Source: Flavilitoribacter sp020436695 (GTDB lineage Bacteria > Bacteroidota > Bacteroidia > Chitinophagales > Saprospiraceae). Taken from it: a stretch of 64,000 nucleotides of DNA. The translations under genes and the position numbers were made by a program. Location of the stretch: assembly GCA_041392665.1 (NCBI GenBank), contig JAWKLQ010000001.1:248001-312000 (forward strand). Reading direction: 5' to 3'. The first letter of the stretch is position 1; every line of letters starts with the position of its first letter. The notes beneath the pieces were generated by a model. That model was not told the DNA's origin. It searched no databases and saw nothing but the letters and a program-made list of their open reading frames with translations. Below are positions 1 through 9,418 of this stretch, piece by piece.

Positions 1-2249
1 TGTCGATATCCTCCCTGTTTAACCAGTACCTCATCCATCATGTAGGCGGTACCTCCGCCGGGGACATCCTCATCCAGGAACACAATGCGGCTGGTCTTTT
101 GCAAGGATTGTAGTATACGATGCTCCAGATCGAAAGGTAACAAGGTCTGCACATCGATCAGTTCTACGGAAATTCCAGCTTCTGCCAATAGATCACAGGC
201 CATTTTAGCTACACGTACACAGGCGCCGTAGGTCACCAGTGTGACATCTGTGCCCGAGCGCAGGGTTTCGGGCACGCCCAGCGGTACGGTATACTCTCCA
301 AGGTTTTCCGGAAGCCGTTCTTTATGACGGTAGCCGTTCAGGCATTCGATCAATACGGCGGGATCATCCGATTGCAACAGGGTCTGATACATACCTGCAG
401 CCTGTACAAAATTGCGGGGTACCAGCACATACATACCGCGCAAACCACCCAGCAATACACTCATCGGTGATCCGGAATGCCAGATACCTTCCAGCCGATG
501 TCCCCGGGTGCGAATGATCACCGGAGCAGCCTGTTGATTATTACTACGGTAACGCAGCGTAGCCACATCGTCCGATAGCGGCGAAAAGCCGTAAATTAGA
601 TAATCCAGATACTGTATCTCAGCAATGGGGCGCAGTCCACGCATAGCCATGCCGAGGGCCTGACCTATAATGGTCCATTCCCGGATCCCCACATCAAAAA
701 TACGGTCTTCTCCGTGAATAGCCTGTAAGCCGGCCATTCCCTGGTTGACTCCTCCGATCTTTCCGAGATCCTCACCAAAAGCATATAGATTCGGATTTTT
801 TGTAAAAGCCGTATCAAAATATCGATTAATGATCTCGTATCCGTTAAGTAGCGGCGCATCTTCTCCGTAAGTAGGCAATACAACGGGTACACGTAGGGCC
901 GACCGGGAAGTTTCACTATACAGATGCGTGTGATAGCGCCGTTCCATAACGGCTTTTACTTCCTGTAAGAAGGTATTCAATTCATCGATCTCCGGCGCCT
1001 GCTCGTGGCGCAGGCTATGCAACATGCGCCGGATAGTAGCGTAGATCTCCGAACGGAAGGGGGTGACAAACTCTTTAAGCTCCACCAGGCCTTTCTGCAA
1101 ACGAACGTTATCCGGAAAACGCAAAGCGAGTCTTTCGGCGAGTTCAGTGATCTCCCGCCATTTCAGTTCTATGGGGAGATAATAGCGTTTCCAGGCTTTG
1201 ACCTTGGCTTCCCGTACTTCTTTACGGGCTTTGGTCTCAATGCCTTTCAGCTCTTCTTCATCGGCAATATCATTAGCAATGATCCAAAGCCGGAACTGCC
1301 GGTTGCAATCGAACTGCTGTTCGAATTTCATCCGGGCTTTATCCTTGTATCTTTCGTGCGAACCGGAAGTAGAGTGGCCCTGCGGCTGGGTCAGTTCTTC
1401 AATATGGAATAGGGCCGGAGTATGGGTACGACGTACTTTGTCGATGCCTTTCTGGTATAACGCTACCAGCGATTGATAATCCCAGCCTTTACAACAGTAT
1501 ATATCAATGCCGTCTCCTACTTTCTCTTCCCGGAAACCTTCCAGTACTCTGGACACACTGGCCTTGGTGGTTTGCAATTCCGTCGGAACCGAGATCCCGT
1601 ACCCATCATCCACAATCGTTATGGCCAGCGGGATCTGCAGTACACCCGAAGCATTGATGGTTTCCCAGAATGCTCCTTCACTGGTACTGGCATCTCCGAT
1701 ATTGCAAAAACAGACTTCATTACCATTATCAGAGAAAATGGTATCCCCCAGATGTTGGCCGCTCCGGTATTTCTTGGAGGCAAATGCCAGTCCGATCCCC
1801 CGGGCCATCTGACCCGCTGTGGTTGAAATGTCGGAAGACAGATTGTAGCGCTCCCGGTGATTGAGCCAGTTTCCGTCCTGATCAATAAATGGAGTGGCAT
1901 GGTGATTGTTCATCTGCCGGCCACCGGAGAAAGGGTCATTGTCGCCGTCGGCGTACAATTGAGCAAAAAGATCTTCCAAATTACAAAGTCCAAGCGCCAG
2001 CAGCAGCGTATGACCGCGGTAATAATCTGAGCGAAAATCGCCCGGTTTAAACGCTTTTGCCATTGCCACCTGGAAGAGTTCCTTCCCATCGTCGGATACG
2101 CCAAACTTGGCTTTACCCGTCAACACTTCCCGCCGGATCTGGGTACTCAGTTCGCGACTCAGGCAACATATGTAATAATCATGTAGGATCTCTTCACTGG
2201 TTGGATGTGTAGTTGTTGATGATATGGCTGTTGTAATTGTCTTTTCCAA
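1..2249 (-). CDS. Fused 2-oxoisovalerate (branched-chain) dehydrogenase E1 alpha/beta, 3' end beyond window
   Basis: Thiamine-diphosphate E1 enzyme that decarboxylates branched-chain 2-oxo acids and feeds an E2 lipoyl core. One uninterrupted frame carries an E1-alpha-type half, with GGRQMNNHHATPF and the TPP-binding GDASTSEGAFWE followed by DDGYGIS, and then an E1-beta-type half with FGEDLGKIGGVNQGMAGLQ and, at the window edge, GGGTAYMMDEVL. The reading frame at the edge matches the frame at the start, so this is a single fused polypeptide, the usual Bacteroidota arrangement. The C-terminus is outside the window. No ATG is available near the N-terminus: after an in-frame stop the first plausible start is TTG at 2249, about 28 nt below a promoter-like -10 box. 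The assignment to branched-chain rather than pyruvate substrate is inferred from the fused architecture. Confidence 0.85.
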   Translation of the reverse strand, partial: MEKTITTAISSTTTHPTSEEILHDYYICCLSRELSTQIRREVLTGKAKFGVSDDGKELFQVAMAKAFKPGDFRSDYYRGHTLLLALGLCNLEDLFAQLYADGDNDPFSGGRQMNNHHATPFIDQDGNWLNHRERYNLSSDISTTAGQMARGIGLAFASKKYRSGQHLGDTIFSDNGNEVCFCNIGDASTSEGAFWETINASGVLQIPLAITIVDDGYGISVPTELQTTKASVSRVLEGFREEKVGDGIDIYCCKGWDYQSLVALYQKGIDKVRRTHTPALFHIEELTQPQGHSTSGSHERYKDKARMKFEQQFDCNRQFRLWIIANDIADEEELKGIETKARKEVREAKVKAWKRYYLPIELKWREITELAERLALRFPDNVRLQKGLVELKEFVTPFRSEIYATIRRMLHSLRHEQAPEIDELNTFLQEVKAVMERRYHTHLYSETSRSALRVPVVLPTYGEDAPLLNGYEIINRYFDTAFTKNPNLYAFGEDLGKIGGVNQGMAGLQAIHGEDRIFDVGIREWTIIGQALGMAMRGLRPIAEIQYLDYLIYGFSPLSDDVATLRYRSNNQQAAPVIIRTRGHRLEGIWHSGSPMSVLLGGLRGMYVLVPRNFVQAAGMYQTLLQSDDPAVLIECLNGYRHKERLPENLGEYTVPLGVPETLRSGTDVTLVTYGACVRVAKMACDLLAEAGISVELIDVQTLLPFDLEHRILQSLQKTSRIVFLDEDVPGGGTAYMMDEVLVKQGGYR

Positions 2250-2667
2250 AATGGTAAACAATTGCTTTGGTGAAGGATACCGCAAAGATAAGCAAGAATT
2301 GCCTTAGTAGAAGGCGAAACGCCCGTAAACGGCGCATAACAAGCTGCTTACTACTCACTCATTTCAGGGTATTTACGATATGAAAAATGAGCTTTTCGCG
2401 GTTTAGAATGCTTTTTAATTTGTTACCGCTTAAAGATCTCTAGCCATAAAACATATGGTGTAAGCAGGCAGTACTAAATAGAAAAAAGCCAGCAATAGCA
2501 GCATCCCAACAAATATATTACGTAAACCTCATTTTGCCCAATCTAACAAAAATCGCGGCGATTGCCATACATAATTCTATTCGAAACCCTCTCTCAATGA
2601 AAATTACGGAATAATTGAAAAAAAAATTGAATGAAAAAAAATTTAATTTTTTTGATAACCACCTGCT
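2250..2667. other. 418-nt spacer upstream of the E1 gene
   Basis: AT-rich spacer between the DUF1611 gene and the E1 gene, both on the minus strand. It holds the -7 box at 2283-2290. Just below the DUF1611 stop, around 2620-2655, there is a run of A- and T-tracts that may help termination. No open frame of interest and no strong hairpin was seen. Confidence 0.5.
2283..2290 (-). promoter_or_regulatory. Bacteroidota -7 box (TATCTTTG) for the E1 gene
   Basis: The minus strand reads TATCTTTG, matching the Bacteroidota TAnnTTTG -7 element, 33 nt above the proposed TTG start. No clear TTG -33 element is present at the expected spacing, so this is a partial match. Confidence 0.45.
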
Positions 2668-3738
2668 TTAGCCCTGATTTTTAGCCATATACTTACGAAT
2701 GACTGGCAATAAGCGGGCAACCCCCTCCTTCAGCGGGCGGATCACCGGAATGCCCAGACGAGCTTCCAGTTCGCGTTGGTGGGCAGCCATTTCTTCATCG
2801 GTCTGGCCCATTTCGTTGAGGGTTACGCCCAGTACCTCCGCACCATACATGCCGATCAACTGGATCTCAGAGGCAACATCGGGAATGGGACAGCCAACAT
2901 GCTCCGTACCCTCGTGGTATTTCCGTCCCGGTGCGTGTTGCAACACTACGCCCTTGACCTGCCCTGACATCAGAAACTCACTGCCACAGGGACCGGTTGG
3001 GTTGCGCAGCGCCGATTGACCTTCCACCAGGATCAGATCCGGTTGTTGTTCCCGGTCACACGCTACGATCACTCTTTCGATCTCGCCACTGATAAAATCA
3101 TTTACCGTCGAATCAAAGATAAAACCGTGCGGGTAGCCCTGCATCCAGCCCGTTTGGCCGGTAAAGATCATCTCGGCCTGAATACCGTGCTCCCGGCAGG
3201 TCTCCATCAGGAAACGACAGGTAGTACGTTTGCCAATGGCACAGTCCATTCCCAGCACTGCGATCCGTGGTGTTTTTACTTCGAAGATCGATCCGTTCCA
3301 GAAACTCAATTCCGAGCGGGGCCGGGGTTTGCGGATATCGATCAGCCTCAACCCCTTCTCTTTAGCCAGCGTATCAAATTCCATATCCTCGCTCAAAAAG
3401 GTATGCAGACCATTCACCAGGGAGCAGTTGTGCAACATTGCATCCCGTAGTTCGGAGCGAAAATCATCCGGCAATAAACCACCAGGAAGGGCCACTCCCA
3501 CTACACATAGCTCAGGCTGCTCCATTCCCGCTGCAAAATAGTCGTTGACGGAAGCATAAATGGGTATACCCAATGGTTTCCCATCCATTACCACACCGGC
3601 ATCTTCCCCGGGAAAGCCTTTATCGATCACGGCCAGGATCTTGAACCGTTCGGTTCCACGCAACAGACCGTGGCAGGTTTTGGCGTTATCACTATCCAAC
3701 ATGCCGTTGGTCAGTACGATGGCTGGTGCTTTTTTCAT
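2668..3738 (-). CDS. DUF1611 family protein (DgcN-like)
   Basis: A 356-residue DUF1611 protein. Residues 1-150 form a Rossmann-like N-terminal part (VLTNGMLDSDNAKTCHGLLR). Residues 159-173 hold a P-loop-like motif GMDCAIGKRTT, followed by GQTGWMQG and the C-terminal LNEMGQTDEEM. Related proteins are annotated as P-loop or NAD-epimerase-like; a marine proteobacterial homologue, DgcN, was reported as a D-glutamate N-acetyltransferase acting with an enolase-superfamily partner, DgcA. The next gene upstream here (3879-4949) encodes an enolase-superfamily protein, so the pairing is conserved in kind. I infer a role in D-glutamate or peptidoglycan-peptide metabolism; the exact reaction in this organism is not shown by the sequence. 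Confidence 0.75.
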   Translation of the reverse strand: MKKAPAIVLTNGMLDSDNAKTCHGLLRGTERFKILAVIDKGFPGEDAGVVMDGKPLGIPIYASVNDYFAAGMEQPELCVVGVALPGGLLPDDFRSELRDAMLHNCSLVNGLHTFLSEDMEFDTLAKEKGLRLIDIRKPRPRSELSFWNGSIFEVKTPRIAVLGMDCAIGKRTTCRFLMETCREHGIQAEMIFTGQTGWMQGYPHGFIFDSTVNDFISGEIERVIVACDREQQPDLILVEGQSALRNPTGPCGSEFLMSGQVKGVVLQHAPGRKYHEGTEHVGCPIPDVASEIQLIGMYGAEVLGVTLNEMGQTDEEMAAHQRELEARLGIPVIRPLKEGVARLLPVIRKYMAKNQG

Positions 3739-3878
3739 GTATTGAAATGGTTTTAGCGTGATCGTTGTAGGTAAAGCTGTCTATTTTTGGGATAATGGGA
3801 TTATTGGATGTTGAGATAAAATGTACCGGAGACCTTACCCGAGATTTATTGAGAATGTTCAGTAACAGGTGTCCAATG

Positions 3879-4949
3879 TCATCCAACCAGATCCACGCCG
3901 AATCCCGGCTTATCCACGGGCCATAGGCAACCGTCTTTCAGGTCGAAACCACCGTCCACTACATCGCGTGCCAGATCGAAACTGCCGTCCAGATCCAGAT
4001 AGCGGGTAGCCCGGGAGGCCAAAGCGATGTGCAACGCAGCAGTGATACTGACGATACTTTCATCCATACATCCCCACATGAGATCAATATCCCGGTCGAA
4101 AGCGATATCTGCGATCTGCTTTCCGGCATCCACGCCACCACACTTCATCAGCTTGATATTGTAGATGCCATACGCCAATGGGTCAGCAGCCAGGGTTACG
4201 GCATCCTTTGGTATTTGCATATCTTCGTCTGCGGCACATAGCGCGCGCACGTCCCAGGGCAGTTCCCTCAATTCCCGAAAATGACCTTTCGGCAAAGGCT
4301 GCTCCACAAATTCCGGACTATAAGCCGCAGTCTCCTGCAAAAAACGGCTGAGATCTTCCTTGGTATACCCCTGATTGGCATCGACGCGGATCTTAATATC
4401 GGAGCCTACGGCTTCACGCAGTTTGCGAAAGATGGCTACATCCTGTTCCACGGTATGCCCCGTCTTCAGTTTGATCACCTTAAAACCGGCGCCCATGTGC
4501 TCTTCCGCTTCGGCCAGTGTAGTCTCCAGATCGTTGATACCGATGGTAATAGATGTGGGAATGCCCTGGTGTACCAATCCATAAAAGTCATAGACCGGGA
4601 TATCCAGTACTTTACAGAAGAGGTCGTGCAAAGCGATATCCAGCGCAGCCTGCGCGGCCGGCCGACCGGTAAAAGCGGTTTTACTTTTTTGTAGGATCTC
4701 GTGAAAATGCCGGATATCCTTTCCATACACCAGGGATTCGAGGTGGTGATCGAGTGCTTCGATCGTATCATCGATACTTTCTCCGGTGACAAAAGAGGCA
4801 GGAGAACCAGCTCCGATACCATACCGGCCATCCTGAAGTTCCAGTAGCACAAAAACGTTTTCAACCGCGCTTACCGTTTTGTAGGCAATAGTGTAAGGGC
4901 GGGTCAGTTGCAGATCCTCTTTCCAGTATTTTACAGAGCTTATTTTCAT
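3879..4949 (-). CDS. Enolase-superfamily dipeptide epimerase / muconate-lactonizing-type enzyme
   Basis: A 356-residue member of the mandelate racemase/muconate lactonizing enzyme family. The barrel residues are intact: KxK base at K160/K162 (IKLKTG), metal ligands D190 (VDAN), E216 (VEQP) and the DED at 241-243, and the second base K266 (IKLMKCGG). A late LDLDG motif (D319, D321) is the DxD signature that recognises the dipeptide amino group in L-Ala-D/L-Glu epimerases. It therefore probably epimerises a Glu-containing dipeptide or an N-acyl glutamate. It lies 140 nt upstream of the DUF1611 gene on the same strand, consistent with an operon. Alternative: an N-acetyl-D-glutamate-acting DgcA-type enzyme. 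The family call is firm, the substrate is not. Confidence 0.8.
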   Translation of the reverse strand: MKISSVKYWKEDLQLTRPYTIAYKTVSAVENVFVLLELQDGRYGIGAGSPASFVTGESIDDTIEALDHHLESLVYGKDIRHFHEILQKSKTAFTGRPAAQAALDIALHDLFCKVLDIPVYDFYGLVHQGIPTSITIGINDLETTLAEAEEHMGAGFKVIKLKTGHTVEQDVAIFRKLREAVGSDIKIRVDANQGYTKEDLSRFLQETAAYSPEFVEQPLPKGHFRELRELPWDVRALCAADEDMQIPKDAVTLAADPLAYGIYNIKLMKCGGVDAGKQIADIAFDRDIDLMWGCMDESIVSITAALHIALASRATRYLDLDGSFDLARDVVDGGFDLKDGCLWPVDKPGFGVDLVG

Positions 4950-5559
4950 GGTCGTCCGTGATTAAGGAAGGAGGTCTGATCCAACTCCTTCAAGCAGCCC
5001 GAAAACTATACACCGCAGGGGGAAAAATGAAATTTTATCCGGATTATTTTTGATTGGGCAGCTAGTGTCTGCTTACTTGAGAAGTGCCAGGCACCACCTA
5101 TTACTACAAAAGTTAAAATAGTCCGATCACCGAAATATTTAACATCCCTGTTTTATGATGACTGAGGATTATTTATAACTTTGGCCAACTCAAGCAGTCA
5201 TCTCTTTATCGGCTGTTTATGTAACACGCTAATAGCAACTTTTCTACCATCTGGTCATTTTGGCATTCCACCACTAATATATCCTCGTGGTGAAGATCAA
5301 TTCTTGTGATGTATGCCAACTGACTTTCATAAACACACTACTATATACCCTAATTTAAGAAATCGGCATTCTGACCTCCGGTTACTGAACTAAACTTGTC
5401 CCACAGGCCGGTTCATAATACATACTACGAGGTAAGCTTTTGTTTTACCGTCAGGCCGGCCCTTTGCTTTTCAGCAAGGGCTGAGATTCCTGTCGGCAGA
5501 TTATCCCTATTTTTTAACATCGGCTATCAACGGATAGTCAATACCCAAAAGTTGCTAGC
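4950..5559. other. 610-nt spacer between divergent genes
   Basis: Upstream region shared by the epimerase operon (minus) and the M43 protease (plus). A plus-strand TAACTTTG at 5176-5183 fits the Bacteroidota -7 box, but it lies about 380 nt from the protease start and has no good -33 partner. Small open frames here show no coding signal. No repeat or strong hairpin was recognised. Confidence 0.4.
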
Positions 5560-8328
5560 ATGCCAATTAATTTCATCCCTGCGTTTTTAAGATCATTACC
5601 ATCCAATGGGCATCTATTTACAGCTCTGCTGCCCATCCTTTTTTCTTTTTCCATTATTCTTCCGGTTGCCGCGCAAAACAAGACCCGGAAATGCCACACC
5701 ATGGAAGCCGATGCCCACCTGCGTGCCCAATATCCGCAAATGGGCACCCTTCAGGATTTTGAAGACTGGCTGGCGCCACGACTCCGCACTTATGAACAAG
5801 CCGGAGGAGCTCGTGCGGTTTCCAACATTCCCGTCATTTTCCACATTATTCACGATGGAGATGCTGTCGGAACGGGTGATAACATCGCTTCTTCGTACAT
5901 CAATGCGCAGATCCAACAGCTCAACAACGATTTTCGCCGAATACTGAACACTTCCGGCTATAATACCGATCCGGTTGGGGCCGATTCGGAGATCGAATTT
6001 TGTGCCGCGCTGGTAGATCCGAACGGCAATACATTGGCCGAAGCGGGTATTAACCGGATCGACCGTAATTCAATGGGCTGGTCGGCACCACCTTACGGCG
6101 ACTGCATCAACGATGAATTTGACGAAACTTACATCGAAACCACCATGAAACCGCAAAGTCAGTGGGATCCTACTCAATACCTGAACGTCTGGATCATGGA
6201 CATCAGTTGCGGCATTCTGGGCTATGCACAGTTTCCCAATAATTCCGGTCTGAGCGGTTTTGGTTCCAATAATGGAACAGCTTCTACAGATGGGGTAGTT
6301 CTGCTCAGTACCTCCATCGGTAGTACCGACCTACCTTTCCCCGGAGGCGACCCCTACAATGAAGGACGGACCGCTACCCATGAGATCGGCCATTTCTTCG
6401 GGCTGCGCCATATCTGGGGAGATCAGGATTGTGGAAATGATTATTGCAACGACACTCCCCAGGCCGAAGGCCCAGCCAGCGGCTGCCCGGATAACACTAC
6501 CTGCGACGGAAACCGGGACATGGTGGAAAACTATATGGATTATTCCTACGATGCCTGTATGAATATCTTCACTGCCGACCAAAAAGCCAGAATGCAAACG
6601 GTGTTGCTCAACAGTCCCCGGCGCGGATCACTTACGAATTCTACTGCCTGCCAAAACTCCGGCTCAGGAGGTCTGAGCTGTGCAACAACCATCACCAGCT
6701 TTCCCTACGCAGAGAGTTTTGAAACCGGTCTGGGAACCTGGTCACAGTCGGCAGCAGATGACTTCGACTGGACCCGCAACTCCGGCGGCACGCCCTCCAG
6801 CAATACCGGGCCGAGTGCTGCCGCAGCCGGAAGCTGGTACGTATTTATGGAATCTTCTTCGCCAAATTACTCCAATAAAGTAAGTATCCTGACCGGACCG
6901 TGTTTTGATCTGTCGGCAGCGAGCACTGCCGAGTTTTCATTTCAGTACCATTTATACGGCGACACAAATATGGGTGGACTGGAATTGCAGGCCAGTACCG
7001 ACGGACAGGCTTGGACCAACCTCTGGTCTGTATCCGGTAATCAGGGAAATGCCTGGCATACGGCATCCGTCGACCTGACGGCCTATGCAGGCAGTATTGT
7101 CAAGCTGCAATTTAAAGGCACTACCGGTAGTACCTGGCAGGGAGATACCGCAGTTGATGATCTGAAACTGACTTCAGACGTCGGGAGCACCGGTGGAGGT
7201 TGCACCAATAGTATTTCCAGTTTCCCCTACGCCGAAAGCTGGGAAAGTAATTTCGGTGCCTGGACACAGGAAAGTGGTGATGACTTCGACTGGATACGCC
7301 TCAGCGGTTCCACTCCTTCCGGTAGTACCGGTCCAGGCGCGGCAATTGATGGTATCTATTATGCATACATAGAATCTTCTTCCCCCAATTATTCGAACAA
7401 AACGGCCATTTTGAACGGTCCCTGTTTCGATCTTTCCACTGCCGATGAAGCCACTTTCTCCTTCCAGTATCACATGTACGGAGCTGTCACCATGGGTAGC
7501 CTTACACTGGAAGTTCGTCCGGATGGAGGCAACTGGACGTCGATCTGGACCCGATCCGGCAATCAGGACAGTTACTGGCATGGCGCAAGCATCGGTCTGA
7601 ATAGCTATCTGGGCACAACGGTTGAGCTACGTTTCGTCGGAATCACCGGAGATACCTGGCAGGGAGATATGGCTATCGACGACCTGGCATTGACCACTAC
7701 GGGCGGTGGTACCGGAGCCTGTACGGATATCCGGCTTTCGCTCACCTTCGACGACTATCCGGAAGAAACCAGTTGGGAGATCACCGATAACAACGGGACC
7801 GTTCTCTATCAGGGCGGGCCTTACGGTAATCAGGCCGATGGTTCAACCATTCAGCTCACCGGCTGTCTGCCCGATGGTTGCTACAATTTCATCATCTATG
7901 ACAAATATGGTGACGGTATGTGCTGCAACTATGGTAACGGCTCCTACACTTTCAGTACGAGCGATGGAACTGTACTCGCTTCCGGATCGTCCTATGGCTT
8001 TAGTGAGACAACCAGCTTCTGTTTATCGGCTTCGGGTGCCAGGGCCAATGTAAAGATCGATCATGGGCAAATGCGCCAGATATTGGAAGCATTCCCCAAT
8101 CCGGCCCGGGAACAATTAACGATCCGCTATGAAAGCAAAGCTGATTCCGAAGTGATATGGCGGATCGTGGATCTTTTAGGTCAGACATTAGAATCGGAAA
8201 AGTGGGATATTTCAGCCGGTATAAATCAACAGCAAATACGGGTGGATCAGCTTCCCGCAGGTACGTATCTGCTTATAATAGAACACAATGGTCAACCCAC
8301 TACCCGTCGTTTTGTGGTAAACCACTAA
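5560..8328 (+). CDS. Secreted M43 (pappalysin-type) metallopeptidase with two MAM-like domains and T9SS signal
   Basis: A 922-residue exported protease. A hydrophobic signal segment lies at residues 18-38, ending near VAAQ. The M43 catalytic domain follows, with zinc motif HEIGHFFGLRH (H274, E275, H278, H284) and Met-turn ENYMDYSYDACM. Two similar MAM/jelly-roll repeats come next, each starting SFPYAES(F/W)E and containing SSSPNYSNK and WQGD(T/M)A(V/I)DDL. A cysteine-rich domain (YDKYGDGMCCNYG) precedes a T9SS type A C-terminal domain (AFPNPAREQL ... LPAGTYLLII). It is probably translocated by the Sec and T9SS pathways and anchored or released at the surface. The start is the first methionine of a slightly long N-region; M48 is too late to keep the signal peptide. 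Hydrolysis of extracellular proteins is inferred from the family. Confidence 0.9.
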   Translation: MPINFIPAFLRSLPSNGHLFTALLPILFSFSIILPVAAQNKTRKCHTMEADAHLRAQYPQMGTLQDFEDWLAPRLRTYEQAGGARAVSNIPVIFHIIHDGDAVGTGDNIASSYINAQIQQLNNDFRRILNTSGYNTDPVGADSEIEFCAALVDPNGNTLAEAGINRIDRNSMGWSAPPYGDCINDEFDETYIETTMKPQSQWDPTQYLNVWIMDISCGILGYAQFPNNSGLSGFGSNNGTASTDGVVLLSTSIGSTDLPFPGGDPYNEGRTATHEIGHFFGLRHIWGDQDCGNDYCNDTPQAEGPASGCPDNTTCDGNRDMVENYMDYSYDACMNIFTADQKARMQTVLLNSPRRGSLTNSTACQNSGSGGLSCATTITSFPYAESFETGLGTWSQSAADDFDWTRNSGGTPSSNTGPSAAAAGSWYVFMESSSPNYSNKVSILTGPCFDLSAASTAEFSFQYHLYGDTNMGGLELQASTDGQAWTNLWSVSGNQGNAWHTASVDLTAYAGSIVKLQFKGTTGSTWQGDTAVDDLKLTSDVGSTGGGCTNSISSFPYAESWESNFGAWTQESGDDFDWIRLSGSTPSGSTGPGAAIDGIYYAYIESSSPNYSNKTAILNGPCFDLSTADEATFSFQYHMYGAVTMGSLTLEVRPDGGNWTSIWTRSGNQDSYWHGASIGLNSYLGTTVELRFVGITGDTWQGDMAIDDLALTTTGGGTGACTDIRLSLTFDDYPEETSWEITDNNGTVLYQGGPYGNQADGSTIQLTGCLPDGCYNFIIYDKYGDGMCCNYGNGSYTFSTSDGTVLASGSSYGFSETTSFCLSASGARANVKIDHGQMRQILEAFPNPAREQLTIRYESKADSEVIWRIVDLLGQTLESEKWDISAGINQQQIRVDQLPAGTYLLIIEHNGQPTTRRFVVNH

Positions 8329-8396
8329 AGCAGTAATTGTTTTTCAAAAAGAAACTCTTGTATAATCCCAAGCCCCCCGATCTGGGGAATCGCAAA

Positions 8397-8426
8397 GGCA
8401 GAAACGCAGACAGCTGCGTTTCTGCC
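8397..8426 (+). terminator. Hairpin terminator after M43 protease
   Basis: Perfect 13-bp stem (GGCAGAAACGCAG paired with CTGCGTTTCTGCC) with a 4-nt loop ACAG, 69 nt beyond the protease stop and followed by GGCGTTTT. It probably also separates this gene from the convergent mevalonate kinase gene. Confidence 0.65.
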
Positions 8427-8478
8427 GGCGTTTTAGGTGCTTTGGGTGTGGCTAAATTTTGAATATCCGGCCCCCCGT

Positions 8479-9351
8479 CTATAGTAAATAGCAGGGAAAA
8501 GTTGCTCTCAGGGTATCAATAGCTGCTTCAGACATGCTCATCCCCAGCAAGAAACCACCACCGCCGGCGCCGCAGAGTTTCAATGAATAGCTTCCTTTCT
8601 CCAGACCTGTCTTCCAGATAGAACGTACCGCTTCCGGGATCATCTCCGGAAAATACTGCCACTGAACATCACTGACAGCCTGCATTCTCTCGCACACCTT
8701 TTTCCATGCGCCATTCAGATAGTCATCGATTAATTGATCGATCAGAGGTACCAAATCACCCGAGATCATACTAGCATAGTCACTCTGCCCGCATTTTTTT
8801 AGATAGAGATCGACCAGAGGTCCGGTGGAGCGGGACAAACCTGTGTCCAGTAAAAACATCTGATATGAACTTCCTTCGGGATCGGGTAGCGATATTTCCC
8901 TAATTCCTTTTTGCGGATGGATCACTACCGGATAATTGAGATAGCTGATAAGCGGATCCGTACCGGAACTGGCGCCGTGGAAAAAGCTTTCCATCCAGGC
9001 CAGTTGTCGCTTCAACAAGTTCAGTTTCCCGGTATGACGATGGATTGGAGCTTTGGCAAATCGATCATAGACAGCAGCACAAAGTGCCCCCGAACTCCCC
9101 AATCCGTATCCCAGAGGAATGTTGGAACGAAAGATCCAGCCCTCCCGGCAGGCCTTACTGAAAGCCGGCACATTCAAAAATGCGTGCCCTTCGGCATCAT
9201 CCAGATATTCGGCAAACCTCAGCAATCGCTCATCGGGTACCGCCGCCAGTTCCCATTCGCCGTAAAAGCGGTTATAAGGAACAGCCAGTGCCCGCGAGCC
9301 GTTGATGACGGTATATTCACCGAAGAGGAGTAATTTGGATAAGTATTTCAA
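8479..9351 (-). CDS. GHMP kinase, mevalonate kinase of the flavobacterial type
   Basis: A 290-residue GHMP kinase expected to phosphorylate mevalonate with ATP in isoprenoid synthesis. All three GHMP motifs are visible: motif 1 KLLLFGEYTVINGSRALAVP (residues 6-25), motif 2 PLGYGLGSSGALCAA, the glycine-rich phosphate loop, and motif 3 LKLCGAGGGGFLLG near the C-terminus. The stretch MESFFHGASSGTDPLISY supplies the catalytic Asp and is typical of the short mevalonate kinases of Flavobacteriia. The next gene upstream on the same strand, 67 nt away, is a CYTH protein, not another mevalonate-pathway gene, so the pathway context is not visible here. Galactokinase-like or other GHMP specificity cannot be fully excluded. 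Confidence 0.8.
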   Translation of the reverse strand: MKYLSKLLLFGEYTVINGSRALAVPYNRFYGEWELAAVPDERLLRFAEYLDDAEGHAFLNVPAFSKACREGWIFRSNIPLGYGLGSSGALCAAVYDRFAKAPIHRHTGKLNLLKRQLAWMESFFHGASSGTDPLISYLNYPVVIHPQKGIREISLPDPEGSSYQMFLLDTGLSRSTGPLVDLYLKKCGQSDYASMISGDLVPLIDQLIDDYLNGAWKKVCERMQAVSDVQWQYFPEMIPEAVRSIWKTGLEKGSYSLKLCGAGGGGFLLGMSMSEAAIDTLRATFPCYLL

Positions 9352-9418
9352 AGGCTAGTCGTAAGTCAGTTAGTCATAAGTCATTTAGTCAGCCATGCCC
9401 AGGAAGTGGAACGGCCCC

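Noticed and set aside
5396..5590. 64-codon frame ahead of the first M43 protease
   Set aside because: Overlaps the protease start in another frame, no motif and no promoter of its own.
9354..9418. Attachment site or tRNA fragment between mevalonate kinase and CYTH genes
   Set aside because: Only AGTCAGTTAGTCATAAG-like word repeats are present; no cloverleaf and no integrase nearby.
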